NCBI RefSeq assembly: GCF_017161405.1
Contig: NZ_CP071051.1
Span: 2,232,001 to 2,296,000 of the forward strand
Direction of reading: 5' to 3'
DNA length: 64,000 nucleotides
From: Leucobacter sp. CX169
Lineage (GTDB): Bacteria > Actinomycetota > Actinomycetes > Actinomycetales > Microbacteriaceae
Shown: positions 52,584 through 61,526 of the stretch, in pieces
How the letters are laid out: every line of letters starts with the position of its first letter
Numbering within the stretch: the stretch's first letter is position 1
Made by a program: the position numbers and the translations under genes
The notes under the pieces: generated by a model
What the model saw: the letters and a program-made list of their open reading frames with translations, nothing else
What the model was told of the DNA's origin: nothing
Databases searched by the model: none

Positions 52584-54206
52584 CTACTTCTTGGTGATCT
52601 CGTAGTAGATCGGCACCGAGTTCCAGCCGAACTGCACGTTCTCAACCGTGTCGGCGTAGCCGCCGGTCACGTTCGAGTACCAGAGCGGGGTCGCCGGAAG
52701 GTCTGCGAGCAGCACCTCCTGCGCTTCCTGGAACTTCATGTTTGCCGAGGCGAGATCGGTATCAACCGCGCCCTCCTGCAGCAGCGTGTCGAAGGCTTCG
52801 CTCGAGTAGTCGCCGTCGTTCGAGCCAGCGTTCGTGGCGTACAACGGGCCCAGGAAGTTGAACAGGCCCGGGTAGTCCGCCTGCCAGCCGGTACGGAAGG
52901 CCGTCTGGATGGTGCGGTTCGTGACCTCGTCGCGCAGCTCAGGGAACGTCGGGTACGGCTTGCCCGCAGCCTCGATACCCAGCGTGTTCTTGATGCTGTT
53001 CGTGGTCGCGTCAACCCAGGCAGCGTGTCCGCCGTCACCGTTGTACGCGATCTCGAAGGTGCCACTCCACGGCGCGATTGCGTCGGCCTCAGCCCACAGC
53101 TTCTTCGCCTCTTCGGGGTTGTACTCGAGGACCTCAGCGCCCTTGAGCGAATCCGACCAGCCGTCGATGACGGGCGAGGTGAAGTCGCTTGCGGGGGTGC
53201 GGGTGCCCTCGAAGATCACGTCAGTGATCTCATCACGGTTGATGGACATGGAAATGGCCGCGCGGCGAAGCTTTCCCTCTTCCCCACCGAAGTGCGCGAG
53301 GCTCTCAGGAATGGTGAAGGACTGGAAAATCGCGGCGGGCTGGTTGACCGCACGATCGCCCAGGTCAGCTTCGAAGTTCGCGAGCGATGCATCAGGAATC
53401 GCGTCGATCACGTCGAGGTTGCCCGAGAGGATGTCCGAGTACGCCGCGTCCAGCGAGACGTAGAACTTGATGGTGAGGCCACCGTTCTTGACCTCACGAG
53501 GACCGTTGTAGTCGTCGTTCTTGACGAGCGCGATCTCCTCGTTGTGCTTCCAGGCGTCCCCCTCACCGAGCTTGTAGGGGCCGTTGCCGATGGGTGCCTG
53601 GCCGTACGCCTCGAGGTCATCCCATGCCGAGTCGGGCAGCGGGAAGTATGCCGAGTAGCCGAGGCGCAGCGGGAAGTCCGAGGCCGCCTTGTTCAGCTTC
53701 ACCGTGAAGGTCGTGTCGTCTACGACCTTGAGGCCCGAGAGCTCGGGAACGTTCTCGTCGTAGCTGAAGCCCTCGATGTCCTCGAAGAAGTAGCTGTTGA
53801 GCTGCGCATTGTCGAGCGCCGCACCGTAGTTCCACGCATCGACGAAGTTCTTCGCCGTGACCGCGGTACCGTCGGTGAACTTCGCGTCGTCGCGGATCGT
53901 AATCGTGTAGTTCGTCGCGTCATCGGACTCGATCGACTCGGCAATGTCGTTGTGCGGCGCACCGTCTGCGTCGTAGTAGACCAGGCCCGCGAACATGGCG
54001 TCGAGAATCTTGCCGCCGCCGACCTCATTGACCATGGTCGGGATCAGCGCGCTCTGCGGCTCCGAACCATTGGTCGTAATGACTGCCGACGTGTCTCCGC
54101 CGCTGCTACCGCCGCCGTCTCCTGCACCCTGCGAGCAACCCGCAAGTGCCAGAATGCCCGCGGTGGCCACGGCGATGACGCCGAGTCCCATGCGTGAACG
54201 ATTCAT
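52584..54206 (-). CDS. oppA: Oligopeptide-binding lipoprotein (OppA type)
   Basis: ATG 54206 follows CAAGGAGGAAAA and gives 540 residues. A lipoprotein signal MNRSRMGLGVIAVATAGILALAGC has the lipobox LAGC, so the protein is anchored outside the membrane by Cys about 24. A Gly/Ser linker and Ser/Thr-rich segment follow. The SBP_bac_5 family features ILDAMFAGLVYYDADGAPHNDIAESIESDD, FTDGTAVTAKNFVDAWNYG and INRDEITDVIFEGTRTPASDF are clear. It captures peptides for the permeases. It is the first gene of the opp operon. Confidence 0.94.
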   Translation of the reverse strand: MNRSRMGLGVIAVATAGILALAGCSQGAGDGGGSSGGDTSAVITTNGSEPQSALIPTMVNEVGGGKILDAMFAGLVYYDADGAPHNDIAESIESDDATNYTITIRDDAKFTDGTAVTAKNFVDAWNYGAALDNAQLNSYFFEDIEGFSYDENVPELSGLKVVDDTTFTVKLNKAASDFPLRLGYSAYFPLPDSAWDDLEAYGQAPIGNGPYKLGEGDAWKHNEEIALVKNDDYNGPREVKNGGLTIKFYVSLDAAYSDILSGNLDVIDAIPDASLANFEADLGDRAVNQPAAIFQSFTIPESLAHFGGEEGKLRRAAISMSINRDEITDVIFEGTRTPASDFTSPVIDGWSDSLKGAEVLEYNPEEAKKLWAEADAIAPWSGTFEIAYNGDGGHAAWVDATTNSIKNTLGIEAAGKPYPTFPELRDEVTNRTIQTAFRTGWQADYPGLFNFLGPLYATNAGSNDGDYSSEAFDTLLQEGAVDTDLASANMKFQEAQEVLLADLPATPLWYSNVTGGYADTVENVQFGWNSVPIYYEITKK

Positions 54207-54566
54207 TTTTCCTCCTTGAAAAGGGATTCGCAGGGGTCTCGACGACGCCCGAGTAGCGCGCCACCATGCACCCCCGCGAGATAACGCCATGAGCCTAACG
54301 AATCTGGCTCGGGGCGGACCCCACAGATGGCCACACGTGGCGCAAAGGTGACCAAACCGTAGCCAGCCCTCCACGAGATCGACAATCTTTCACAACGAGA
54401 GGCGTAGATTATTGTAGAGATCCCACTGGCTGACTCTGCTCCATAGAGGGCCTGGTTGGCCCCAGAAAAAACTGCCTCTCTTCGCGCTTCACGTTGCTTT
54501 TCAGACAGGATCCGACGCAGTGAACGGGCCGCCCCGATCGACCACAAAACGCCCTACGCTGAAGGC
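54207..54566. promoter_or_regulatory. Divergent intergenic region with oppA promoter and leaderless CPBP promoter
   Basis: 360 bp without a gene. Minus strand: TTGTCG (54380-54385), 18 bp and TACGGT (54356-54361) form the likely oppA promoter, leaving a leader of about 145 nt. Plus strand: TACGCT (54555-54560) lies 6 nt before ATG 54567. No small ORF or riboswitch fold was recognised in the leader. Confidence 0.6.
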
Positions 54567-55370
54567 ATGCAGCCCCTCTCTTCCGCGCCGATCCAGCAGA
54601 CGCTGTCCCGAGGGCGCATTCGCGCCGAGATCGCCGTCGTGCTCGCGCTCTCGTTTGGCGCCTCGGCGATCTATGCGATCGTCTCGATCATCGAGCGCCT
54701 CACCCGCGAGGCTGCACTCGCAGAACAGACCGCGACCATCAACCGACAGCTCTCCGATCGCCCAGCGTTCGACCTGGTGTCTCAGCTGCTCGGTTTCGCC
54801 TTCGGGCTCGCTCCCGTCGCCCTCGTGATCTTTCTGCTCTGGCAGCAGAGTCGCCCGCACCTCGGCCGGCTCGGCCTCGCCCCGCGCCCCGGTGCCTGGT
54901 GGATCCGCGACAGCGGCTGGGGCCTCGCCCTCGCCGCCGCCATCGGGATCCCGGGTCTCGCGTTCTACCTCTTTGCACGATCCATCGGCATCAACGTGAA
55001 CGTCATCCCGACCGAGCTGGACGCCTACTGGTGGACCGTCCCGGTGCTGGTGCTGGCCGCGCTACGCGCCGCGCTCGGCGAGGAACTCATCGTGGTCGCG
55101 TACCTCTTCGCCCGGCTCCGCGACCTCGGCTGGCGCCCGTGGAGCATCATCGTGACGAGCGCGCTGCTGCGCGGCAGCTACCACCTCTACCAGGGCTTCG
55201 GCGGGTTCATCGGAAACGTCGCGATGGGGCTGCTCTTCGGGTGGGCATACCAGCGCTACGGCAGGATCCTGCCGCTCATCGTCGCGCACTGGATTCTCGA
55301 CATTGTGAGCTTTGCGGGGTACGCGCTCGCGGTCGCGTGGTGGCCCGGCCTGTTCGGGCGGACCCCGTAA
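54567..55370 (+). CDS. CPBP-family intramembrane metalloprotease
   Basis: A 267-residue membrane protein starting at ATG 54567 (leaderless signal TACGCT 6 nt upstream). Six to eight helices are visible. Motif 1 is ALGEELIVVAYLFARLRDLGW with the Glu pair and Arg, motif 2 is ALLRGSYHLYQGFGGFIGNV with the catalytic His, and motif 3 is LIVAHWILDIVSF. It is a different branch from the CPBP protein at 1286 and stands alone, convergent with the next gene, so no partner is suggested. It holds the longest palindrome copy (55259-55274), read as Gly-Arg-Ile-Leu-Pro. Confidence 0.87.
   Translation: MQPLSSAPIQQTLSRGRIRAEIAVVLALSFGASAIYAIVSIIERLTREAALAEQTATINRQLSDRPAFDLVSQLLGFAFGLAPVALVIFLLWQQSRPHLGRLGLAPRPGAWWIRDSGWGLALAAAIGIPGLAFYLFARSIGINVNVIPTELDAYWWTVPVLVLAALRAALGEELIVVAYLFARLRDLGWRPWSIIVTSALLRGSYHLYQGFGGFIGNVAMGLLFGWAYQRYGRILPLIVAHWILDIVSFAGYALAVAWWPGLFGRTP
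55259..55274. repeat. Iterated palindrome, longest copy: CGGCAGGATCCTGCCG
   Basis: Perfect 16-bp palindrome inside the CPBP protease gene, in the Arg-Ile-Leu-Pro frame. Confidence 0.7.
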
Positions 55371-55379
55371 CGAACGGGA

Positions 55380-55949
55380 CTAGGCCGGCTTGATCGCGTC
55401 GGCCATCGCCTGCATGAGGCCCCAGACCTGGTCGTACAGTTCCGGCGAGTCCGCGCATTGCCCGGCCGGCTTCACGACCTTGTAGCTGGTCCCGGCCACG
55501 CGTTCAATACCCCAGCCCGTCTTCATCGCCGCGCCGCAGCTTGCGGGGAACGAGTCGGTGAGTGCCGAGGTGATCTGCATGGTCTCCCCGTCGAAGACGT
55601 AATTCAGGGCGCCAAAGCGCCCGGACACGTCGGTCACGGCGTTCCACTGATCGATGCGCATCGAGCTCGTCGTGCCGACGTCCACCGACGGCGCGCGGTC
55701 GCTGCTCGGTGTGGGCTCGGCAGTCGGCTTGGTCGTCGGCGACGTTGTCGGCTTCGGCGAGGTGACGGCGGGCTCGGTCGTCTGGATCGGGTCAGCAGAC
55801 ACATCTGCCCCACCGCGCGACAGATTCATCACGAGGATCGACACGAGGATCGCCAGGACCGACGCAAGGCCCACCACGATCCATGGAATCAGCGCGGGGT
55901 TGCGGGTGTTCGTGGCGTCGTCCTGGAAGTTCGGGGTGGCGTCATTCAC
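55380..55949 (-). CDS. Membrane-anchored protein with Thr/Pro linker, function unknown
   Basis: GTG 55949 gives 189 residues (GTG 55958 is also possible). A hydrophilic N-terminus of 24 residues is followed by one membrane helix (LIPWIVVGLASVLAILVSILVMNL). Then comes a linker of repeated Thr-Pro-Lys (TSPKPTTSPTTKPTAEPTPS), typical of an extracytoplasmic spacer. The exported domain of about 100 residues has two cysteines (SCGAAM... GQCADS) that may form a disulfide. I do not recognise a family for this domain. It follows the homocysteine methyltransferase gene by 19 bp on the same strand and may be co-transcribed. Confidence 0.75.
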   Translation of the reverse strand: MNDATPNFQDDATNTRNPALIPWIVVGLASVLAILVSILVMNLSRGGADVSADPIQTTEPAVTSPKPTTSPTTKPTAEPTPSSDRAPSVDVGTTSSMRIDQWNAVTDVSGRFGALNYVFDGETMQITSALTDSFPASCGAAMKTGWGIERVAGTSYKVVKPAGQCADSPELYDQVWGLMQAMADAIKPA

Positions 55950-55968
55950 GTCCACCACCCTACCGGGG

Positions 55969-56853
55969 CTAGCCGAGCAGACCTGCCAACGCACCAATAT
56001 GTGCCGGGCCGGTACCGCAACAGCCACCGAACACGGCAAGGCTCGGCGCAGAGTTCGCGAGCGCGAGCGTGGCGGCGGCGAACGCCTCCGGCGCGTCACC
56101 GGGACCTTCGTCGCCCTCGTGCGCGGCGTTCAACCGCACGCCTACCAGCCGCTCACGGGCACCTGCGGAAGGCGCCTTCGCGAGCGCGCGTGCGGCGGCG
56201 GCGGGGTGCGCACAGTTGATCAAGAAGCCCGACGCGGCCGAACCGGTAGCCTCGTCAACCGCCCGGATCGCGATGTCGAGGGTCGACCCGTCGGCGAGTA
56301 ACCCGTCCTCCCCGACGGTGAACGACACGTACGCCGGGACCCGGGAGGCGACCGCTGCCCGGACCACGCCGATCGCCTCTGCCGCGTCGAGTGTGGTGAC
56401 CGAGGTCACGCGGTCGGCACCGGCCTCGGCGAGGGCGGCAACCTGCGGCGCGTGGTAGCGCTCGGCGTCTTCTGGGCTCATCCGTGTCGCCGCGTCGAAC
56501 TCGTCAAACCGAGGGCCGACACAGCCGTTCACGACGACCTCGGCCTCCGGCGCGAACGCCTCGGCTGTTGTGCGCACGAAGGCAACGGCGTCCGCGTTGA
56601 CCCGCGCGAGCGACTCGGCATCGTCGCCCAGCACGCTGCCCCAGTCGGCGTTTGCGCGCCAGGTGGGGGTGTCGAGCACGATGGGAATTCCTGTGGTCTC
56701 AGCGAGCGCCATGTAGGGGCGGAAATACTCGCGCAGTGCTTCTCGCCCTGAGGCCGTTGCGAGCAACGGGTACGCCGCAAACTCGGTCAGTTCCTGCCCA
56801 AGCCGGTCCTCGAGTTCCGTCTCAATGCCGCCGTCGGCAATCATGTGGCTCAC
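55969..56853 (-). CDS. mmuM: Homocysteine S-methyltransferase
   Basis: GTG 56853 overlaps the DUF4287 gene stop (GTGA) and gives 294 residues. The start DGGIETELEDRLGQEL is typical of the family. Zinc-binding Cys residues lie in VVVNGCVGPRFDEF (about residue 120) and the paired Cys of FGGCCGTGPAHIGAL near the C-terminus. The enzyme transfers a methyl group from S-methylmethionine or SAM to homocysteine, making methionine. Because it lacks the cobalamin-binding domains of MetH it is the short, cobalamin-independent type. The start is set by the GTGA overlap. Confidence 0.9.
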   Translation of the reverse strand: MSHMIADGGIETELEDRLGQELTEFAAYPLLATASGREALREYFRPYMALAETTGIPIVLDTPTWRANADWGSVLGDDAESLARVNADAVAFVRTTAEAFAPEAEVVVNGCVGPRFDEFDAATRMSPEDAERYHAPQVAALAEAGADRVTSVTTLDAAEAIGVVRAAVASRVPAYVSFTVGEDGLLADGSTLDIAIRAVDEATGSAASGFLINCAHPAAAARALAKAPSAGARERLVGVRLNAAHEGDEGPGDAPEAFAAATLALANSAPSLAVFGGCCGTGPAHIGALAGLLG

Positions 56854-57077
56854 GCGGTCTCGCCTTCGCCCGCGCCACCGTGCTCGGCGCGAAAGACGTG
56901 CACGAGGGCGTTCGCGTGGCCGTGTCCCACGCCGAGCTCCTTGAGGAACGCGACCTGGTCCATGTGCTTCTTGCCGGCATGCGGGGCGAGCGTCTCGAAC
57001 CACTCATCGATGCTCTTGCCGTACTTGGCTTCGATGGACGGGAAGTAGGACTTCGGTCCCTGTACTTTTTCGGTCAT
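56850..57077 (-). CDS. DUF4287-domain protein, 75 residues
   Basis: ATG 57077 follows AAAGGGG. The segment GPKSYFPSIEAKYGKSIDEWF...KHMDQVAFLKELGVGHGHANALVHVFRAEH matches the DUF4287 domain, a small helical module with unknown function seen alone or fused to DUF5655. Its stop overlaps the start of the homocysteine methyltransferase gene, so the two are made together. Confidence 0.85.
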   Translation of the reverse strand: MTEKVQGPKSYFPSIEAKYGKSIDEWFETLAPHAGKKHMDQVAFLKELGVGHGHANALVHVFRAEHGGAGEGETA

Positions 57078-57194
57078 CGTGGCCCCTTTGCTCACCTCGC
57101 GCCGCCCATGCGACTCATGTGCGCCCAGTCTGACACAGGCCCCCGGCGTTCCCGGGCGAGTCGTGCGGGAGGATCCTGCGTCAGTAGATGAACG

Positions 57195-58700
57195 TTAGGC
57201 GCCGAGCTTGCCGCCGAGACGCTGCCTGATGCGCGTGCTCGCCTCGTTCAGGCCGACGAGCTCCACGTCGATGCCCCGAGCGGCATACTTCGCCTGCACG
57301 CTGTCGAGGGCGGCGACCGTCGAGGCATCCCAGAGGTGGGAGCGCGAGAAGTCGATGACCACCCGGCCCGGATCCTCCGCGTAGGAGAACTGAGTCACGA
57401 GGTCGTTCGACGAGGCGAAGAACAGTTCGCCCTCGACGGTGTAGCGCGCGATCTCGCCGACTTCGTCAGTCTCGATCGCGCGGGACACCGTGCAGAAGTG
57501 CGCCACGCGGCGGGCGAACAGGATCGAAGCTGCGACGACGCCCACCCCGACGCCGATCGCGAGGTTGTGTGTCGCCACGACCGTCGCGACGGTGATGAGC
57601 ATGATGGCGGTCTCGGACTTGGGCATGCGCCGAAGGGTCGACGGTCGGATCGAGTGCCAGTCGAAGGTGATCGCTGAGACGAAGATCATCACGGCGACGA
57701 GGGCGGCCATCGGGATGACCGCGACCACGTCGCCGAGCACCACAACGAGCACCAGCAGGAAAGCGCCCGCGACGAAGGTCGAGATGCGAGTGCGCGCCCC
57801 TGAGGCTTTGACGTTCATCATCGTCTGACCGATGACGGCGCACCCGCCCATACCGCCGAGGAACCCGGTCACAACATTCGCGATTCCCTGCCCCCAGGCC
57901 TCGCGCGTCTTGTTCGAGTGGGTGTCCGTGACCTCGTCCACGAGCTTCGCGGTGAGGAGCGACTCGAGCAGCCCAACGAGGGCCATCGAGACCGAGAACG
58001 GCAGGATGATCTGGAGCGTTTCGAGGGTGAGCGGCACGTCGGGCAAGAAGAAGGTCGGCAGAGCATCGGGCAGCGTTCCCTTGTCGCCCACCGTCGGGAC
58101 GTCGAATCCACCCAGCACGGTGACGAGGGAGAGGACAACGATGGCGATGAGCGGGGCAGGGATGGCCTGGGTGAGCTTGCCGAAGCCCCAGATCATCGCG
58201 ATGCCGGCGGCGACGAGCGGATAGACGAGCCACGGCACCCCGGTGAGCTCGGGAAGCTGCGCCATCAGGACGAGGATCGCGAGCGAGTTGACGAAGCCGA
58301 TCATGACCGAGCGCGGGATAAACCGCATGAGCTTTGCGACGCCGAGCGCGCCGAAGAGCATCTGCAGGATCCCCGCCAGGATCACCGCAGCAATGAGGTA
58401 CTGCAGGCCGTGCGTCGAGTTGAGCGGCGCGATGACGAGTGCCACCGCTCCCGTGGCGGCCGAGATCATCGCCGGGCGACCACCCACGATCGCTGCAGTC
58501 ACCGCCATCGTGAACGAGGCAAAAAGCCCCACGCGCGGGTCGACCCCGGCGATCACGCTGAACGCGATGGCCTCGGGAATGAGCGCGAGCGCCACGACGA
58601 TCCCGGCGAGCACTTCGGTCCCGAGCCAGCGCGGCGTGCGGAGGGTGCGGAGCACCGACTGTCGCTCGAGTGGGGTCGCGGATAACCGAGTGGGGGCCAT
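57195..58700 (-). CDS. SulP-family anion transporter with STAS domain
   Basis: ATG 58700, with AGG 9 nt upstream, gives 501 residues; ATG 58709 is within the ribosome-binding site. About eleven to twelve helices start with LAGIVVALALIPEAIAFSVIAGVDP and end near residue 390. The GGMGGCAVIGQTMMNVKASGARTR loop is the conserved SulP inner-half segment. The C-terminal STAS domain (VVIDFSRSHLWDASTVAALDSVQAKY, about residues 440-500) is cytoplasmic and usually regulates transport. Family members carry sulfate, bicarbonate, chloride or other anions. The substrate is not determined. It lies near mmuM, but a sulfur link is only suggestive. Confidence 0.92.
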   Translation of the reverse strand: MAPTRLSATPLERQSVLRTLRTPRWLGTEVLAGIVVALALIPEAIAFSVIAGVDPRVGLFASFTMAVTAAIVGGRPAMISAATGAVALVIAPLNSTHGLQYLIAAVILAGILQMLFGALGVAKLMRFIPRSVMIGFVNSLAILVLMAQLPELTGVPWLVYPLVAAGIAMIWGFGKLTQAIPAPLIAIVVLSLVTVLGGFDVPTVGDKGTLPDALPTFFLPDVPLTLETLQIILPFSVSMALVGLLESLLTAKLVDEVTDTHSNKTREAWGQGIANVVTGFLGGMGGCAVIGQTMMNVKASGARTRISTFVAGAFLLVLVVVLGDVVAVIPMAALVAVMIFVSAITFDWHSIRPSTLRRMPKSETAIMLITVATVVATHNLAIGVGVGVVAASILFARRVAHFCTVSRAIETDEVGEIARYTVEGELFFASSNDLVTQFSYAEDPGRVVIDFSRSHLWDASTVAALDSVQAKYAARGIDVELVGLNEASTRIRQRLGGKLGA

Positions 58701-58750
58701 GGGTTTCATCCTCCCATGCTCGGGAAGTCGCGGCAGCGGGCCGAATCCCG

Positions 58751-59401
58751 TTAGCCGAGCCCGGCGACCAGGTTGATCACCGTCGCTAGGATGCCCGAGC
58801 CAAAGAGGTAGGCAAGCAAGGTCTGACCGATCACGATTCTGCGGATCGCGTTGTTCGTGACTGCTGTGTCTGCAACCTGGTAGGTCATCCCGAGTCCCAC
58901 CGAGAAATAGGCGAAGTCGGTGTACTGCGGGTCTGCACGCTGGTTGAAACTGATGCCGCCCTGCAGCCCGGGCCCACCCTGGTAGTACATCTGGGCGTAG
59001 TGCAGCAGGTAGTTCGTCTGAATCAAGGCCCACGATGAGACGACGCTGAGCACTGCAATGCCAGCGAGCACCAACGCTTCCACCCCGCCCGATTGCCGCC
59101 CCTGCACCATCACGACGCCGACAGCTGCGAGGCTCACGACACTGCCCAGAATGGCGACGATCCGGGCGAGGTTGCGTCCGGTGTCCTCGGCAGTTGCGTG
59201 GTCGCGAGTCTCCTCGGGGCCCATGTTCCAGACCGTCAGCAGGGTCCAGCTCAGGACCGTAATAGCAAGGGCGGTCCACCCCGCGAGAAAGCCCGCAGCG
59301 ACTCCGAGCGGAGGCGCCGCTGCGGCGCCGACCGCTATGCCCACGACGAGCGACGCAATCCATCGGAGTCGCACCTGGGCGCGCACAGACAAACGGGTCA
59401 T
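58751..59401 (-). CDS. DUF1345 family membrane protein
   Basis: A 216-residue protein with about five membrane helices. The C-terminal signature (YTDFAYFSVGLGMTYQVADTAVTNNAIRRIVIGQTLLAYLFGSGILATVINL) is that of DUF1345, which resembles ion channel-like proteins but has no proven role. TACGAT lies 6 nt before the ATG with no ribosome-binding site, a leaderless start. The SulP gene follows after 50 bp on the same strand. Confidence 0.85.
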   Translation of the reverse strand: MTRLSVRAQVRLRWIASLVVGIAVGAAAAPPLGVAAGFLAGWTALAITVLSWTLLTVWNMGPEETRDHATAEDTGRNLARIVAILGSVVSLAAVGVVMVQGRQSGGVEALVLAGIAVLSVVSSWALIQTNYLLHYAQMYYQGGPGLQGGISFNQRADPQYTDFAYFSVGLGMTYQVADTAVTNNAIRRIVIGQTLLAYLFGSGILATVINLVAGLG

Positions 59402-59407
59402 GGCCCG

Positions 59408-59413
59408 ATCGTA
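59408..59413 (-). promoter_or_regulatory. -10 box (TACGAT) before the DUF1345 gene
   Basis: TACGAT with 6 nt to ATG 59401, in a 59-bp gap that also contains a copy of the iterated palindrome. Confidence 0.5.
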
Positions 59414-59444
59414 GCTTGAGGCCGTGTCGAGTCCGGTCGCGCGA

Positions 59445-59454
59445 CAGGATCCTG
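59445..59454. repeat. Iterated palindrome CAGGATCCTG, intergenic copy
   Basis: Lies between the DUF1345 promoter and the ABC-F stop, in a non-coding gap, flanked by GA and CC. Confidence 0.6.
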
Positions 59455-59460
59455 CCGGGC

Positions 59461-61152
59461 CTAGACCAGCTCTGTGACCGTCCCGTGATCGACGTGCCAG
59501 CGGCGGTCCAGGCGAACCGTGCTCAGCATGCGCCGATCGTGGGTGACGAGCAGCAGTGCCCCCTCGTACGTCTCGAGCGCTTGCTCGAGCTGCTCGATGG
59601 CGGCGAGGTCGAGGTGGTTCGTCGGCTCGTCGAGCACGAGCACGTTGACGCCGCGGGCTTGCAGCAGCGCCAGCCCGGCGCGCGTGCGTTCCCCTGGCGA
59701 GAGCTCACCTGCGGCCCGCATGACGTGATCGGCTTTGAGTCCGAACTTCGCGAGCAGGGTGCGCACCTCTGCCGCGGACATCTCGGGGACGAGTCCCTCG
59801 AAGACGTCGGCGAGCGGGGCAACCCCCGCGAAGAGGGATCGCGCCTGGTCTACCTCGCCGATGGCGACTGAGGTGCCGAGCGCCGCGGATCCCTCGTCGG
59901 GGGCCTGTCGACCCAGAAGCACGCGCAGCAGGGTGGACTTGCCCGCGCCGTTCGGGCCGGTGATGCCGATGCGCTCGCCCGCGTTCAGCTGCACAGAGAC
60001 GGGGCCGAGCGTGAAGTCGCCCTGGTGCACGACGGCGGCATTCAGCGTCGCGACCACGGCGCTCGAGCGCGGCGCTGCGCCGATCGTGAACTCGAGCTGC
60101 CATTCCTTGCGCGGCTCCTCGACCTCGTCGAGGCGACGGATGCGGCTCTCCATCTGGCGCACCTTCTGCGCCTGCTTCTCGCTCGACTCGGTGGACGCCT
60201 TGCGGCGAATCTTGTCGTTATCAGGAGCCTTCTTCATGGCGTTGCGCACACCCTGGCTCGACCACTCGCGCTGGGTGCGGGCTCGCCCGACGAGGTCGGC
60301 CTTCTTCGCAGCGAACTCCTCGTAGTCGTCGCGCCTATGCTGGCGCGCGATCTCACGCTCCTCGAGGTACGACTCGTAGCCGCCCCCGAACACCCGGTTG
60401 CTGTTCTGCGCGAGGTCGAGCTCGAGCACGCGCGTCACGCAGCGCGCCAGGAACTCGCGGTCGTGGCTGACGAGCACGACGCCGCCGCGCAGACCCTGCA
60501 CGAAGGTCTCCAGGCGGTCCAGGCCGTCCAGGTCGAGGTCATTGGTCGGCTCATCCAGCAGCACGATGTCGAAGCGGGAGAGCAGCAGCGCGGCGAGACC
60601 CACGCGTGCCGCCTGGCCACCCGAGAGCGAGGTCATCAGGGAGTCCGGGCTGACGACGTTGCTCGACGCTTCCGCACCATCGCTCAGGCTCAGGCCGAGG
60701 TCGGCGAGGGTCGCGGGAAGCCGCTCTTCGAGGTCGGCGGCGCCGCTCGCAAGCCAGCGGTCGAGGGCCGCAGCGTAGACGTCGCCGGGGTCAGGCGCAC
60801 CCGGCGCCTGCGGTTCGGTGTCGCCGAGTGCGGCAGCGGCCGCGTCCATCTCGGCCGTGGCACGCGCGCAGCCGGTGCGGCGGGCGACGTAGGCGGCGAT
60901 GGTTTCGCCCGCCACACGGTCGTGTTCCTGCGGCAAGTAGCCCACGAACGCGTCGCTCGGGGCAAGGCTGACCGTGCCGGCCTGCGGCTCGAGCTCGCCG
61001 GCGAGGATGCGCAGCAGGGTCGACTTGCCTGCGCCGTTCACACCGACCACGCCGACAACGTCGCCCGGCGCGACGGTCAGGTCGAGGTGCTCGAAGAGGG
61101 TGCGGTGGGCGTAGCCGCCGGCCAGGCCGTTTGCCACGAGTGTTGCGGTCAT
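59461..61152 (-). CDS. ABC-F family ATPase
   Basis: A 563-residue cytoplasmic protein with two ATP-binding domains and no membrane part. Domain 1: VVGVNGAGKSTLLRILAGEL, LSGGQAARVGLAALL, VLLDEPTNDLDLDGL. Domain 2: GPNGAGKSTLLRVLLGRQ, LSPGERTRAGLALLQA, VLVLDEPTNHLDLAAI. The basic inter-domain helical linker (about residues 245-335, RREDDYEEFAAKKADL... KKAPDNDKIRRKAS) is the P-site tRNA interaction motif. ABC-F proteins act on ribosomes as translation factors or antibiotic-protection proteins, and the class here is not decided. TAGGCT lies 6 nt before the ATG (leaderless). Confidence 0.92.
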   Translation of the reverse strand: MTATLVANGLAGGYAHRTLFEHLDLTVAPGDVVGVVGVNGAGKSTLLRILAGELEPQAGTVSLAPSDAFVGYLPQEHDRVAGETIAAYVARRTGCARATAEMDAAAAALGDTEPQAPGAPDPGDVYAAALDRWLASGAADLEERLPATLADLGLSLSDGAEASSNVVSPDSLMTSLSGGQAARVGLAALLLSRFDIVLLDEPTNDLDLDGLDRLETFVQGLRGGVVLVSHDREFLARCVTRVLELDLAQNSNRVFGGGYESYLEEREIARQHRRDDYEEFAAKKADLVGRARTQREWSSQGVRNAMKKAPDNDKIRRKASTESSEKQAQKVRQMESRIRRLDEVEEPRKEWQLEFTIGAAPRSSAVVATLNAAVVHQGDFTLGPVSVQLNAGERIGITGPNGAGKSTLLRVLLGRQAPDEGSAALGTSVAIGEVDQARSLFAGVAPLADVFEGLVPEMSAAEVRTLLAKFGLKADHVMRAAGELSPGERTRAGLALLQARGVNVLVLDEPTNHLDLAAIEQLEQALETYEGALLLVTHDRRMLSTVRLDRRWHVDHGTVTELV

Positions 61153-61158
61153 CCGTCT

Positions 61159-61164
61159 AGCCTA
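61159..61164 (-). promoter_or_regulatory. -10 box (TAGGCT) before the ABC-F gene
   Basis: TAGGCT, 6 nt (AGACGG) and ATG 61152. It overlaps the end of the upstream gene, which stops at 61162. Confidence 0.5.
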
Positions 61165-61458
61165 TTGAGGATTTGCGGGCGGTATCTCGCGCACCGTGTA
61201 GCTGCGTCGGATCGCCGCTGTCGACCGGCCCCACTCGCTCGCCGATGCGCGATGTTGATGCGCGCGGAACGCCGCGACATCCACGAATCTCTCGTCGACC
61301 TGCCAGATCAGTGGGTCGGGGGTCACGGCGACCTCGAACGACAGACATCCGGGCTCGGCCCTGGTGAGTTCCGCATGCCGCGGCAAGTGGTGCCGCACGA
61401 TGTCGACCTCGGCCTCGTCGGCACAGATCAGCTGGCCGGTGAGCACGATTTCGTCCAT
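61162..61458 (-). CDS. Putative quinol monooxygenase (antibiotic-biosynthesis monooxygenase fold)
   Basis: A 98-residue single-domain protein. It starts ILTGQLICADEAEVDIVRHHLPRHAELTRAEPGCLSFEVAVTPDPLIWQVDERFVDVAAFRAHQ-type (residues 4-68), which is the dimeric ABM ferredoxin-like fold, with the usual central His in HLPRHAELTRAEPGC and FxAHQ. Such proteins oxidise quinols without cofactors or act as small binding proteins. It stands alone, 9 bp upstream of the ABC-F start. Confidence 0.8.
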   Translation of the reverse strand: MDEIVLTGQLICADEAEVDIVRHHLPRHAELTRAEPGCLSFEVAVTPDPLIWQVDERFVDVAAFRAHQHRASASEWGRSTAAIRRSYTVREIPPANPQ

Positions 61459-61526
61459 GGCCCCAGTTCACCCTGTTCTCGGCTGACAGCGCAACCGGTC
61501 TCTGGCTCTGCCTGGGCAGATGCCGT

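Noticed and set aside
57195-59363. Reading frame of the SulP gene extended to 722 codons
   Set aside because: The extra N-terminal part runs through the DUF1345 gene in another frame and has low-complexity, non-conserved sequence.
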